A stretch of 64,000 bases of DNA, taken from assembly GCA_041694635.1 (NCBI GenBank), contig JBDNHI010000103.1, forward strand, positions 56,792-120,791, in the 5' to 3' direction. A program made the position numbers and the translations under genes. Positions 27,616-37,073 of the stretch are shown piece by piece; the stretch's first letter is position 1, and every line of letters starts with the position of its first letter. The notes beneath the pieces are model-generated. The model saw only the letters and a list, made by a program, of their open reading frames with translations. It was not told where the DNA came from and searched no databases. Origin of the DNA: UBA969 sp041694635. Lineage in GTDB: Bacteria; Planctomycetota; Planctomycetia; Gemmatales; Gemmataceae.

Positions 27616-28350
27616 TCAACCAATCTTTAACCCTGAGCCAAATACACTTTGTAGTTTTTCTTTGGCTAACACTTCCGATGGTATCCCCTGTTCCGCAATA
27701 ATGCCTCGGTGCAGGCACCAGACCTGATCTGCATAGGAAGTAACCAAGTTTAGGTCGTGGGAGACAAGTAATATTGTAACCCCCGTTTTTGTATTCAAAT
27801 TTTTCAATAAGCCATAAAACTTATCGAGGTCTTGAAAATCAATTCCCGCAGCGGGTTCATCCAGCAGCAAAAGTTCTGGGTTAGGTTGCATTGCCAGTGC
27901 TAATAAAAGGCGTTGCAATTCACCTCCGGAAAGTTTATCTACAGGCCGGCCTAACATTTCAGGGGTTGAACCAACTTGTTCAAGCATCGCAATCATTTTT
28001 AGTTCGAGGCTTTTTTTTATCCCTAAAAAAATCGGGTTTTCCTGCATTGCTAATCCCAGAAAGTCTTTTACTGTCAAAGGCAACCCACCTTCCAATCTCA
28101 ACTTCTGTGGCACATAACCAATATGCTGAGGGTCGGGTTTTTGATGAGCGTGCCCACAATAAAAATTTATTTCTCCAGTAAAAGGAATCTCTTTTACGAT
28201 AGCCCTAAGAAGCGTGCTTTTACCTGCACCATTCAGCCCTATTAGGGAAGTAATCTTCCCTTTAAGTAACGAAGCATTAAGATTTTTTAGAACCTCGAAA
28301 TTGCCTTGTTCTACAGAAAGGTTTTTTAAAGACAAAAGTGCTTGGTTCAT
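27616..28350 (-). CDS. Metal ABC transporter ATP-binding protein
   Basis: The 244-residue ATPase carries Walker A GLNGAGKST (about 40-48), Q-loop region GYVPQKLRL, signature LSGGELQRLLLALA, Walker B LLLLDEPAAGID and the switch His in LLVSHDLN. Sequence style and pairing with a ZnuA-like binding protein place it in the zinc/manganese family (ZnuC/MntB-like). It overlaps the upstream binding-protein gene by four bases (ATGA), implying coupled translation. The expected permease (ZnuB) is not adjacent: the next gene is the convergent P-II gene. Confidence 0.92.
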   Translation of the reverse strand: MNQALLSLKNLSVEQGNFEVLKNLNASLLKGKITSLIGLNGAGKSTLLRAIVKEIPFTGEINFYCGHAHQKPDPQHIGYVPQKLRLEGGLPLTVKDFLGLAMQENPIFLGIKKSLELKMIAMLEQVGSTPEMLGRPVDKLSGGELQRLLLALAMQPNPELLLLDEPAAGIDFQDLDKFYGLLKNLNTKTGVTILLVSHDLNLVTSYADQVWCLHRGIIAEQGIPSEVLAKEKLQSVFGSGLKIG

Positions 28351-29312
28351 TGGAAATTCTTTGTCAAAGCTTCAAGGTTTTGCTTGTACTTTTTTTCAAA
28401 CCATCCCGCAGCAAGTTCATTTGGAATGCAAGTTTCCAAAGGGTCTATTTCAACTAAAGGTATTTCTAAACCTTTTTTCTTAAGTTCTTCCTGAAGCAAT
28501 TTTGCAGATGAGCTTCGTGGGTATTGCGGTTCTACTGCAATAAACGAGGGCCTTTTATCTAAGCATAATTTAACGATGGCAGCTAACTCTGGAGAGTTTG
28601 GTTCACCTCCGGGGGCTTTTTGTATAACACCCGCAATTTCAATCCCAAATGAAGATGCCATATAGCTAAGGGATTCGTGAAAAGTCACCATCACTTTATT
28701 CTTTTTGTTTTCCAATGCACTTTTTCCATCTTTCTGAATTTGTTCAACCTCTGCATAAAGGTTTGCAGCACTAAGTTTATAAGCTTCGGCCCCTTCAGGA
28801 TCAATACTACTAAGCTCATCTCGAATAGCATTGATCATTAAAAGAACTTGAGTCATTCCCAGCCAAAGGTGGGGGTCAAAACTGCCGTGATTATGACCAG
28901 CATGTGGGCCCGTTTTAATTTCCTTAGTTTCTATTCGCTGCGATTTAGGGATTTTATTACTTAATCTGCAAAACTGAAGTTTAGGGTTTGATGCATCTTT
29001 AGAAAGCCTTTCGACAAAAAGATTATCGAGATCTAAACCGTTATAAAAAAACAGGTCTGCTTTGCGTAACAAGATGGTATCTTGAGCATTAAAGGTATAA
29101 TCGTGTGGCCCGGTGGTGGTGCAGATAGAAATCACCGCAGCACGGTCGCCAGCAATAGACTTGACCAAGCTATAAATAGGGGGAAAACTAACGAGGACTT
29201 TGATTTTTCCAGGAAGGCCCTGCCAAGGATCGGGCATAAAAGAACAGCCAGAAAGCAACAAAAAGATTGGTAAAACTGTAAGAATTAGCGTATTTTTTAC
29301 AAACTGCAACAT
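28347..29312 (-). CDS. Metal ABC transporter substrate-binding lipoprotein
   Basis: From ATG 29312 this 321-residue lipoprotein has a signal with lipobox LLSGC. It belongs to the ZnuA/TroA cluster (SBP_bac_9): FPPIYSLVKSIAG, a metal-ligand His in TGPHDYTF, a His-rich loop HAGHNHGSFDPHLWLG and a further His in VTFHESLSYMA, and Asp/Glu near AVEPQYPRSSS. It captures zinc or manganese outside the membrane and delivers it to the permease. GTG at 29324 is an alternative start. The ATPase gene overlaps its stop. Confidence 0.92.
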   Translation of the reverse strand: MLQFVKNTLILTVLPIFLLLSGCSFMPDPWQGLPGKIKVLVSFPPIYSLVKSIAGDRAAVISICTTTGPHDYTFNAQDTILLRKADLFFYNGLDLDNLFVERLSKDASNPKLQFCRLSNKIPKSQRIETKEIKTGPHAGHNHGSFDPHLWLGMTQVLLMINAIRDELSSIDPEGAEAYKLSAANLYAEVEQIQKDGKSALENKKNKVMVTFHESLSYMASSFGIEIAGVIQKAPGGEPNSPELAAIVKLCLDKRPSFIAVEPQYPRSSSAKLLQEELKKKGLEIPLVEIDPLETCIPNELAAGWFEKKYKQNLEALTKNFQ

Positions 29313-29442
29313 AGTAAAGCCCACTAGAAATACATTGTAATACCATCAGTATACTACCAATTTATTTCTATTTCAATTATTCAATCCTTATTTACCAAAC
29401 TTCATCAGAATCAAATTCCTTTTGTTGGTTTTTATTTAATAT

Positions 29443-31077
29443 TCACTGCGTGTCTTTTGATAACATTGATTTTATCTTTTCATACCCTTCTTTTTTAAAA
29501 AGGGTTTTTACTGAACCATCCGCAAAAGCAATCACGATTCCATTCAAAAACCCTTTTAGCAGATCATCGCCCTGCAAATTAAAATCAACTTCCCAATCTT
29601 CGGGTTTAGTCCAGACAACTGCCTTATCGCTGGGAACTTGTAAAAGCAAAATAGTTTTCGACACCTCATTTTTAATTTGTTTCAGGCTTGTAGTTTGGCC
29701 ATTGGGTGGAAAGAGGGTAGTCTCCGCAACTGGGACAAGGAAAGTAGTTATACCTTTTTCTTGATCACTGGAAGAATCTCTAAAAACAGGGGGAATTCTG
29801 CGAATCAATTTTTTGTTGTGATCGCTATCCCACTGTTCATTCTGTCTGAATTGTTTGTAAAGAATATTATGGCCAAGAAAAGGAAGAATTTGGACGCGCC
29901 AGCTAAGGAGTGGTTTGCTTTCTTTGGAATGAATTGCAGAAGGGGGAAACTTTCCTTTTTCTTTATGATATAGCAATAAGGCATTGGCAATGGTTTTGGC
30001 TTGATTCATTGAAAATGCAGTTTTTGCAATGGCCTGTTGCTGCTCAGCAATTTTGGCCGCTATTTCAAAATAAGGTTCAAAATCCTCAATCAAAATATGG
30101 ATTTTATCATCTTCTAAAGTCACCGATTTAACTAGGGCAGCTATCGCTTTAAACGCTGGATCTTTGCCTACTTCTTCTAAGGAATTTTTCATTAGGTCGG
30201 GCACCATCTGAACCATTTTTAAAATTTCATTAAAAAGATCTTTTGCAATCGATTTTTCTTTGGTTTGAATCATCATCTGCATTTTCCAAGGATCCAGATG
30301 GGTTCCAAATGTTATTAATTTAATTCCATTTGCAAGCTGGCTAGGTGTTTGCTTGAAAGTTTCATTCTTTTTTAGAGAAGGGAAAATTTTTAGTAGGTCA
30401 AATTGATTTTCTTTAGAAGAAAAAAGCATCACACTTAGAGGTAAATTTCCGAGATCATCAAAAACCTTGGCTATTTCTCTTTGAGAGTAAATTTCTCTTT
30501 GAGAGTAAATTTCTCTTTGAGAGTAAATTTCTTTTTGAGGGAAAATTTCTTTTTGAGTAAATTTATCCCCCGGCTTTGACCTATTTAAAGGTTCCAACAG
30601 ATAGAACCCATTTTCTTCCTTAATCAACAAGGAAACAGTAAAAAGTGAATCGGGCACCCTTTTAATTTGCTGTCCACCCAAGGTTTTCAAATTGAAGGGT
30701 AAAGGTATTAATTTAAGTAGGTTGAGCAAATCTTCGGTTTTTACATTGGGTTTTGTTTTGATGATAATTGAAGGAAAGAAATAAGTTGTAATATTTTGGT
30801 GACCTGACACCAGCCAAATTTCTTGAACAACTTGATCGATGCTAGCTTTTTGAAAATTAAGCAAAAGTCCGTAGGTAAAAGCTTCTGCAGGGGAAATAAC
30901 TTTTTTTTGAACTAGGACAGTTAAGATTTTAGAAACATTAATTTTGCTTGGGAGAATTCGGGCTAGCATAAAACTTTGATCATCAAGGAAAGGTAGAACT
31001 TTTGCTGTAGGCGATTGCGCTAACAAGCCAGTTAAAGGCAAAAGTAAAAGTAAATAAGCAGAGAAGAATTTTAACAT
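29443..31077 (-). CDS. Secreted DUF1559-containing protein with hexapeptide repeat
   Basis: ATG 31077 with AAGG upstream follows the LDH2 stop by 13 bases and gives 544 residues with a signal peptide (LLLLLPLTGLLAQ). The first ~330 residues have no recognised domain. Five six-residue units (YSQREI, with FPQKEI and FTQKEI variants) lie in the middle. The C-terminal part resembles the DUF1559 domain of planctomycete type II pseudopilin-like proteins (NQAKTIANALLLYHKEKGKFPPSAI, WRVQILPFLGHNILYKQF, FADGSVKTL), but the usual N-terminal prepilin segment is not adjacent. Function is unknown. Confidence 0.75.
   Translation of the reverse strand: MLKFFSAYLLLLLPLTGLLAQSPTAKVLPFLDDQSFMLARILPSKINVSKILTVLVQKKVISPAEAFTYGLLLNFQKASIDQVVQEIWLVSGHQNITTYFFPSIIIKTKPNVKTEDLLNLLKLIPLPFNLKTLGGQQIKRVPDSLFTVSLLIKEENGFYLLEPLNRSKPGDKFTQKEIFPQKEIYSQREIYSQREIYSQREIAKVFDDLGNLPLSVMLFSSKENQFDLLKIFPSLKKNETFKQTPSQLANGIKLITFGTHLDPWKMQMMIQTKEKSIAKDLFNEILKMVQMVPDLMKNSLEEVGKDPAFKAIAALVKSVTLEDDKIHILIEDFEPYFEIAAKIAEQQQAIAKTAFSMNQAKTIANALLLYHKEKGKFPPSAIHSKESKPLLSWRVQILPFLGHNILYKQFRQNEQWDSDHNKKLIRRIPPVFRDSSSDQEKGITTFLVPVAETTLFPPNGQTTSLKQIKNEVSKTILLLQVPSDKAVVWTKPEDWEVDFNLQGDDLLKGFLNGIVIAFADGSVKTLFKKEGYEKIKSMLSKDTQ
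30473..30560. repeat. Tandem 18-base repeat inside a coding sequence
   Basis: Three exact copies of ATTTCTCTTTGAGAGTAA (30473-30526) are followed by two diverged copies to about 30560. On the minus strand they encode the hexapeptide (Y/F)(S/P/T)Q(R/K)EI five times in frame. The exactness of the first three units suggests recent slippage expansion. Confidence 0.95.
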
Positions 31078-31090
31078 AGCCAACCTTTTA

Positions 31091-32161
31091 TTAAACTTCA
31101 TTGGAAGTAGGCACGGGAAGAACGACTTTATATTTGAGAGCCAATTCCTGAATTTGTTGCCAAGTTCCATCATCAAGGAACAAGCCAGATTTAAGCCTTT
31201 TAGTTTTTTCGGCAGCTTCTAGCTGGCCTGGTAAAATAATATCGTGGGTTACTCCGTCCGCCTTAGGGCAATCTTGAACATTTGCACTAAGGCTAGTTGT
31301 TTCATTTAAAAAATGAGTAATTCCAGCAAACTTCTCGGGGTTTAAAAGTAAGAAGAAAACAGCATTGGCAGATTTGCTTTCTACACCAGGGGTACTACAA
31401 GGCGCACCCGAAAGCCCGCCCGCAAACATATCTAAAAGCAAGCCCAAGCCAAAACCTTTGTAGGATTGCTGGGCACCTAGAGGTAAAATCGTTCCCTTTG
31501 GGTCGTGGTATAAAACCCCTGGGTCGTTGGTAGGCTTGCCTTCAGAATCAAGCAACCAGCCATCCGGGACAGGAATTTTTTTATTATAGTTCACTCGAAC
31601 TTTTCCTTCAGCACAGACACTGGTACCAATATCAAGAACGACGGGGTTATGAAGAGTTGGCGCACCTATACAGATTGGATTCGTAGAGATTCTTCCAACT
31701 TTTCCCCCAGGCGGCGCTACAGCCCTGCCAAAACCGTGGTTGTTAACGGTGGCCAAGAATGCCATTTTATGCCAAGCAGCTTCCTCGGCATATTCGCCCA
31801 ATCTGCCGATATGACCACAATTCTTAAGCGATCCAGCAGCAACCCCTGTAATGGTTGCCTTTGCGATAAGTTTTTCGAGTAATCGGTAAGCTTGAACTTG
31901 TCCTAGGTTCCAACTCCCATCAGCAGAAATTGCACTAATGGTTTCGGTAAGAACTAAAAAAGGAGCCCCTGGTTTAAGAATTCCGGCTTCAATTGCTTTG
32001 ATATATTGAATCACCCGGATCACGCCGTGCGAATCGTGACCACAAAGATTGGCATCCACCAAGCTACTTGCCACCCTTAGAGCTTCCTCTGGTGGAACTT
32101 TTGCGGCCTTAAACATTTCCTTAGCAAATTCAAGCAATTTATCACAATCAAACCTTGGCAT
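31091..32161 (-). CDS. Malate/L-lactate dehydrogenase family (LDH2)
   Basis: The 356-residue protein belongs to the Rossmann-independent LDH2/MDH2 NAD(P)-dependent oxidoreductases. Signature pieces are DANLCGHDSHGVIRVIQYI with the catalytic His, VAAGSLKNCGHIGRLGEYAE, ATVNNHGFGRAVAPPGGK, STNPICIGAP and SYKGFGLGLLLDMFAGGLSGAP. Family members reduce 2-keto acids such as pyruvate, oxaloacetate, ureidoglycolate or delta-1-pyrroline-2-carboxylate, so the substrate is not fixed by sequence. The 544-residue protein gene follows closely; no pathway partner is seen. Confidence 0.9.
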   Translation of the reverse strand: MPRFDCDKLLEFAKEMFKAAKVPPEEALRVASSLVDANLCGHDSHGVIRVIQYIKAIEAGILKPGAPFLVLTETISAISADGSWNLGQVQAYRLLEKLIAKATITGVAAGSLKNCGHIGRLGEYAEEAAWHKMAFLATVNNHGFGRAVAPPGGKVGRISTNPICIGAPTLHNPVVLDIGTSVCAEGKVRVNYNKKIPVPDGWLLDSEGKPTNDPGVLYHDPKGTILPLGAQQSYKGFGLGLLLDMFAGGLSGAPCSTPGVESKSANAVFFLLLNPEKFAGITHFLNETTSLSANVQDCPKADGVTHDIILPGQLEAAEKTKRLKSGLFLDDGTWQQIQELALKYKVVLPVPTSNEV

Positions 32162-32251
32162 AATGTTTTTTCCTTGATTCTCTGCATTTCCTGATGGATT
32201 AACTTCCTAAGGTTCTAACATAAATAGATTACCGTAACCGAGGATAAAAAA

Positions 32252-33277
32252 ATGCCATTTAAAATTACAACTGTAAAGCGACAAGATGTTACTTCACGAG
32301 ACGGCACCCTCATTACCTTACATAGCCCCAAGGGTGCTAGTGCGACCATTTATCCAGCATTAGGATTTAACTGCTATTCTTGGATCGTACCTTCTTCAGA
32401 AGGCAACCTCGATATTCTCTACCAAGACTCAGAATTATTTCCCAATGGACGGCCCACCCGCAGTGGTATCCCTGTGCTTTTCCCTTACCCCAACCGTATC
32501 CGCGATGCCCAATTTAATTGGGAAGGCAAATCTTATTCTCTACCACGCAACGACAATATTAAAAAACATAACATTCACGGCTTTGCGGTGCGAAGTCCTT
32601 GGCGAATTATAGAACAAGGAGCCGATGAACAATCTGCTTTGGTTTGCGGTGAATTTCAAATTTCAAAAGATGCACCGGAATCTGTTTCTTGCTGGCCCAC
32701 CGATGCAATCTTACGCCTAACCTACCGACTTAAAGAATCCTCACTTTCCATCGATGCCGAAGTTTTTAATCCTGACACTAAAACTCTCCCTTTTGGATTA
32801 GGTTATCACCCTTATTTTAATTTACCTTTTATACCTGGCATTGCTTCTGACGATTGTGCATTACAGTGTGGCGCAAAATCGTACTGGCATCTGGATGAAT
32901 GTTTACCCGATGGCAGAAAAATTCCAGTCGATGCTTCTCGTGACCTTAACCAACTTCGTAAGATGAAGGGTTTTCAGGTTGATGATGTTCTTACCGATCT
33001 GCCAAATTACAAGGCAGGGCCAAACGGATTAATGGAAAGAGGCCGCATTCTAGCTGCAAAAAACCACGCCTTGGTTTTGTATTGTGATAACACTTGGCGC
33101 GATATGGTTGTTTTCACTCCTGGCCCTCGAACCAGCGTTTGCATCGAGCCCTACACTTGTGTTACCGATGCGATTAATTTACATCAAAATGGGGTTGAAA
33201 CTGGACTTATCACACTTCCCCCATCAGGCAAACATAAATCACTTGTCGAATTGCATATCGAATCAGTAGGTTCATAG
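32252..33277 (+). CDS. Aldose 1-epimerase family protein
   Basis: The 341-residue protein is a cytosolic mutarotase-fold enzyme. Recognisable parts are SGIPVLFPYPNRIRDAQFNW, HNIHGFAVRSPWRI with a catalytic His, LGYHPYFNLPF with the second His, and VCIEPYTCVTDAINL with the catalytic Glu. It would interconvert alpha and beta anomers of a hexose or a phosphorylated sugar. No signal peptide is seen. A methyltransferase gene follows after 14 bases, so the two may be cotranscribed. Confidence 0.9.
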   Translation: MPFKITTVKRQDVTSRDGTLITLHSPKGASATIYPALGFNCYSWIVPSSEGNLDILYQDSELFPNGRPTRSGIPVLFPYPNRIRDAQFNWEGKSYSLPRNDNIKKHNIHGFAVRSPWRIIEQGADEQSALVCGEFQISKDAPESVSCWPTDAILRLTYRLKESSLSIDAEVFNPDTKTLPFGLGYHPYFNLPFIPGIASDDCALQCGAKSYWHLDECLPDGRKIPVDASRDLNQLRKMKGFQVDDVLTDLPNYKAGPNGLMERGRILAAKNHALVLYCDNTWRDMVVFTPGPRTSVCIEPYTCVTDAINLHQNGVETGLITLPPSGKHKSLVELHIESVGS

Positions 33278-33291
33278 AAAAGAGCATAGCC

Positions 33292-34425
33292 ATGGCGAAG
33301 AAAAAAAAACTTGTGTCTTTGAGTAAAATTTATCCTCCAAAATCTTTATTGCAGAGGATTAAACCTCCCTTTGCAATTATTTTAGGCTCTCCATCGGATG
33401 TGGTTAACCTGTTACAGTCAAGCCCTCACAAGGAAGCTGTCTGCTATCAGATGGACTTATTTCAAGCCGCAAGGCTCGAACATATGTTGCAGGAAGCGAA
33501 CCTACCTGCAACGGTTCGTGTAGAACCCGACCTTTGGAATATAGGAAACGATTTTGCCTCTGCGGTTTATCTTCCAGCAAGATCAGGCGAGCGGGAATTA
33601 AAAATTGATATGGTCGAACAGGGGTTCCATATTTTAAAAGACTCCGGATTATTTCTTATTTGGTCCGCACAACCGAATGAAAGTCTGTTTCCCCCGGTAC
33701 TAAAAAAAATCTACAAGAAAGTGCACATTCATCAGGAAGGCGACACCACCTTTTTATGGTGCCAAAAATCAGGGGAACGACCCAGAAGAAGGCACGAGGT
33801 CACATTCCAATGCAGAGTGAGCCAAGGCGAATCGATGAGATTTCTTTCGCGACCTGGCACTTTTTCCTACGGAAAATTTGATGCGGGATCTCGGGCACTT
33901 TGTGAAGTTATGAGCCTTCGAACTGGGCAAAATATCGTGGATTTAGGCTGTGGCTGTGGAACTAATGGCATCTTTGCATCCAAAAAAGTTGGCCCAGATG
34001 CTAAAATTACTTTCGTCGATAGCAATCTTCGTGCTCTTGAACTTGCTAAGATTAATGCCGAAGCCAATGGGCTTACCAATTTCGAAATCGTTGCCACAGC
34101 TTCGGTCACGGGGCCATCTCTTACTTTAAATTCATTCGATATCGCCCTTGCGAACCCTCCCTATTTTGCGAACCATTCCATCGCGCTTTTATTCATTCAG
34201 CGCTCCTACGAATTACTGAAACGCTCGGGCAGTTTCTTTATGGTCACTAAGCAACCTAATGAAATGGTGCAACTTATGACCGATGCTAATTATGAAGTAG
34301 AAGGTGCAGAAACGCGGGGTTATACCGTTTTAATGCACCGTGGCCCAGCTGCCCGCGAAGATATGGAAGCTATTTCATTTGCCCAAGAATACAGCGATGA
34401 TAATGATGAGGAACCATCTCAATAA
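33292..34425 (+). CDS. RsmC/RlmG-like methyltransferase
   Basis: The 377-residue protein has a degenerate N-terminal domain (about 1-170) and a C-terminal SAM-dependent methyltransferase (about 180-350), as in the RsmC/RlmG enzymes that methylate guanine in 16S or 23S rRNA. The SAM loop is VDLGCGCGTNGIFA, the acidic ribose ligand lies in TFVDSNLRALELAK, and the N6/N2-amino methylase motif NPPYF is present (LANPPYFANHSIA). The target nucleotide cannot be told. It runs seven bases into the convergent M6 protease gene. Confidence 0.85.
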   Translation: MAKKKKLVSLSKIYPPKSLLQRIKPPFAIILGSPSDVVNLLQSSPHKEAVCYQMDLFQAARLEHMLQEANLPATVRVEPDLWNIGNDFASAVYLPARSGERELKIDMVEQGFHILKDSGLFLIWSAQPNESLFPPVLKKIYKKVHIHQEGDTTFLWCQKSGERPRRRHEVTFQCRVSQGESMRFLSRPGTFSYGKFDAGSRALCEVMSLRTGQNIVDLGCGCGTNGIFASKKVGPDAKITFVDSNLRALELAKINAEANGLTNFEIVATASVTGPSLTLNSFDIALANPPYFANHSIALLFIQRSYELLKRSGSFFMVTKQPNEMVQLMTDANYEVEGAETRGYTVLMHRGPAAREDMEAISFAQEYSDDNDEEPSQ

Positions 34426-36242
34426 TATTCAAATCCAATTTGAAAAATTATTCTACCATCTGAAAGCTTTTGAATATGTGTGATATGCAAGGGCCACCCA
34501 CCTTGCTTAACGGGGGTGCTAGAAGGAATGGTAGCAGGCGTAAAATTTTGGTTTGATTTACTAGGATAAGGCACCAATTCTAGAAATCTACCTGGCCCCG
34601 CAGGACCAGATATCCCGTGCGATTCTTCCAAACTTGGTTTTCCATCCACCACTCGCCAAATAAGCAAGCCTTCCCCAGGAAGATTTTTGTCGAAGTTTTT
34701 TCGACTTCGATTTTCAAGCAAGAAATATTCAGTCCCATCTGGCCTTACTGGAATCTTGATGCATTCCGAATTATTTCCCTCGATTGGCGAAAGTATTAAT
34801 TTCTGTGCAACCCTAGGATCAATCAGAGTTGGAGTCAGCCACTCCATTTGCTCCTTGCACCAAGCGCTAAAATGAACAGGCCGTCCTTCTTGCCCTGCGC
34901 CATTAGCCATACTACACCAAAGGCCAAGGCCCTCCATATCGGGAACTTCGGGGCGTGCATAAAGATCAGGAAGGCCAAGCATATGGCCAAATTCGTGACA
35001 AATTACGCTTATGGTTGACATTCGATCGCCACCCTCGGGGGAAATGAAATAGGAATATCTTTTGCCTTTATAAAAATGAGTAGCCCGATGAGGCCAAAGA
35101 ATATTACCGCGAGAAACTGGAGCGCGAGCCCCCGCATATAAAAGAAAAACCCCGTCAAAGTCTTGCAATGCTTTCTCACCATCTCGGGTCAAAATTGCGG
35201 ATAAGGCATAATCAAGGATTGCAGTTCGGGGAGACCCCGCTGCATATTCCATTCGCTTTTTCTCAACCGAAATAGGGGCAAAAACCTTTCCCTCAATTTT
35301 GCACTTGCCTTCAGATATCTCTGCATAAAAATCATTCATACTGCCATACACTTTTTGCCCAGTTGCATTCTTATCATTAAAAGAATTCGAGCTAAAAATA
35401 GCAGATTCCCAGTCTGAAGCTTTAATCTTTTCATTCAACTTCTGATCGGGAAATTCAACTAACACTATCGCCAATTTATAAGCAGGCTTTTTAAACAATT
35501 TCCGGTCTCGGTCATTCCAACTTTTACCAGCTTCATCGCCTAGATCAACATCTAAGCGAACTTCTAAGCTAAGAGGTTTATTTTCCCGCTGTACGGTCAT
35601 ACGAAGAATATCGCCCGCCTTTTTTACTTCGACCAAATTGCTTAAAGAGGTGTTGGATGTTAATTTTTTCCCATTAACTGCTATTACGATATCGCCTGTT
35701 TTAACCCCTGCTTTTTCCGCAGGGCTTCCCGGAATAATACTTTTAACTTCCAACCGGGTTTGATTCTTATCGGGTTGAAGAGAAATTCCCAATCTGGTCT
35801 TGGGTTGGTTGGTTAAAGGGTTACTCCAAGCGATTGCCAAGAGTTCAAATTCCTTCTCCGCAGTATCTCTCTTAACTAAAACTTTAACTTTATCGTTTTC
35901 GCGAATTTCCATTAAGAAAAGGCGTAGGGTTTCGATATCGGTAATTTTTTTACCCAAGATACTAAGTAAGATGTCGCCTTTTTTGATTCCTGCTTTACTT
36001 GCAGCGGATTCAATTTCAGTTTCTAATACGACCGGCCCTAACTCTTTTTTCCATTCAAATCTTATTCCAAGCCTACCTGAATTTTTACCCAACCGATTGA
36101 GGTCTGATTTTTCAAACTTAAACTTCTCTGCTTTGGAGATCGGCTTATATCCTTCAAGATTTGGTTCTTCTGCGGGTAGAAATTCTGCACACAAAACCAT
36201 CCCCAGACAAATTATTAACAAAACCGCAAATGTGTTTTTCAT
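34419..36242 (-). CDS. Secreted PDZ-PDZ-M6 metalloprotease
   Basis: The 607-residue protein has a signal peptide, then two PDZ domains (about 45-135 with KKGDILLSILGKKITD, and about 150-230 with SPAEKAGVKTGDIVIAVNGK), then an M6 (immune inhibitor A-like) zinc protease domain with HEFGHMLGLPD, a full HExxHxxxxxD-type site. PDZ repeats usually bind substrate C termini or regulate the protease, as in HtrA, which belongs to a different family. The combination with M6 is unusual. It overlaps the methyltransferase gene at its 3' end. Confidence 0.88.
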   Translation of the reverse strand: MKNTFAVLLIICLGMVLCAEFLPAEEPNLEGYKPISKAEKFKFEKSDLNRLGKNSGRLGIRFEWKKELGPVVLETEIESAASKAGIKKGDILLSILGKKITDIETLRLFLMEIRENDKVKVLVKRDTAEKEFELLAIAWSNPLTNQPKTRLGISLQPDKNQTRLEVKSIIPGSPAEKAGVKTGDIVIAVNGKKLTSNTSLSNLVEVKKAGDILRMTVQRENKPLSLEVRLDVDLGDEAGKSWNDRDRKLFKKPAYKLAIVLVEFPDQKLNEKIKASDWESAIFSSNSFNDKNATGQKVYGSMNDFYAEISEGKCKIEGKVFAPISVEKKRMEYAAGSPRTAILDYALSAILTRDGEKALQDFDGVFLLYAGARAPVSRGNILWPHRATHFYKGKRYSYFISPEGGDRMSTISVICHEFGHMLGLPDLYARPEVPDMEGLGLWCSMANGAGQEGRPVHFSAWCKEQMEWLTPTLIDPRVAQKLILSPIEGNNSECIKIPVRPDGTEYFLLENRSRKNFDKNLPGEGLLIWRVVDGKPSLEESHGISGPAGPGRFLELVPYPSKSNQNFTPATIPSSTPVKQGGWPLHITHIQKLSDGRIIFQIGFEYY

Positions 36243-36374
36243 CTTAAATTTTCCCTTATATCGAAAAGTAACTTAATTTAGCTTATTAATAATTCATTTT
36301 CTCATAAAATAACAACTACAGGCAAGCAATTTGCACCCTGTTCTCACTTAGTTTTAATCTCTGAAAGTATTACT

Positions 36375-37073
36375 TTGGTTAATAGCTGGGACTTAAATAT
36401 CTTACTGGAAGACAACCACCTGCTTGTTTTGGGGAAACCTCCATCACTTCCAACCGCACACGGGCAGATTCAAGGTGACTCCTTATTCGATTTTGCAAAA
36501 TCATACTTAAAGACTCGCTACGCTAAACCAGGCAATGTTTTTCTTGGCGTTGTTCATCGACTCGATCAACCTGTTTCAGGCATTGTCATTTTTGCAAAAA
36601 CTAGCAAAGCTGCTGCAAGGCTATCTGAGCAATTTCGCGATTCACTTGTCGAAAAAACTTACCTCGCTGTTACCGAAGGGATTCCCAACGAATCCTCAGG
36701 CACCTTCCATCATTTTCTGACACACGATGATGAAGAACGAATGGCACTAATTTCCAATGGCAACAATCCCCTTGCGAAAGAAGCCATCACGCATTTTTCC
36801 GTTCGAGGCACTAACGAAAACCACGCCTTCCTTATCTTAAACCCCAAGACAGGCCGTAAGCACCAAATCCGTATTCAACTTGCTTCTAGAGGCCACCCGG
36901 TGGTGGGCGACCGGAAATATGGTTCTACGATGAACTTCACGCGGGGCATCGCTTTGCACGCCTATGGCATCAAGTTCAAGCATCCTGTAAAAGACGAATT
37001 ACTTAACCTAAAACTTGACTTGCCTAAAATCTGGTTCAATCATTTTGGCAATTGGATCAAGCCTCCCGTATGA
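36375..37073 (+). CDS. RluA-family pseudouridine synthase
   Basis: The 232-residue protein holds a compact RluA catalytic domain: ILLEDNHLLVLGKPPSLPT, VHRLDQPVSGIVIFAKT with the catalytic Asp, and KTGRKHQIRIQLASRGHPVVGD. It isomerises uridine to pseudouridine in rRNA or tRNA. There is no S4 domain. The best start is TTG 36375; no ATG or GTG lies in a suitable position. Its stop overlaps the next gene start as ATGA, giving a coupled three-gene operon with two D-glutamate-cyclase-like genes. Confidence 0.88.
   Translation: MVNSWDLNILLEDNHLLVLGKPPSLPTAHGQIQGDSLFDFAKSYLKTRYAKPGNVFLGVVHRLDQPVSGIVIFAKTSKAAARLSEQFRDSLVEKTYLAVTEGIPNESSGTFHHFLTHDDEERMALISNGNNPLAKEAITHFSVRGTNENHAFLILNPKTGRKHQIRIQLASRGHPVVGDRKYGSTMNFTRGIALHAYGIKFKHPVKDELLNLKLDLPKIWFNHFGNWIKPPV

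Noticed and set aside
30473..30560. Tandem units that could be taken for a small CRISPR array
   Set aside because: The units are 18 bases, contiguous, with no unique spacers, and lie in frame inside a coding sequence.
29443..31176. Start of the DUF1559 protein at 31176
   Set aside because: It would overlap the upstream dehydrogenase gene by 86 bases; ATG 31077 has a ribosome binding site and a signal peptide directly after it.
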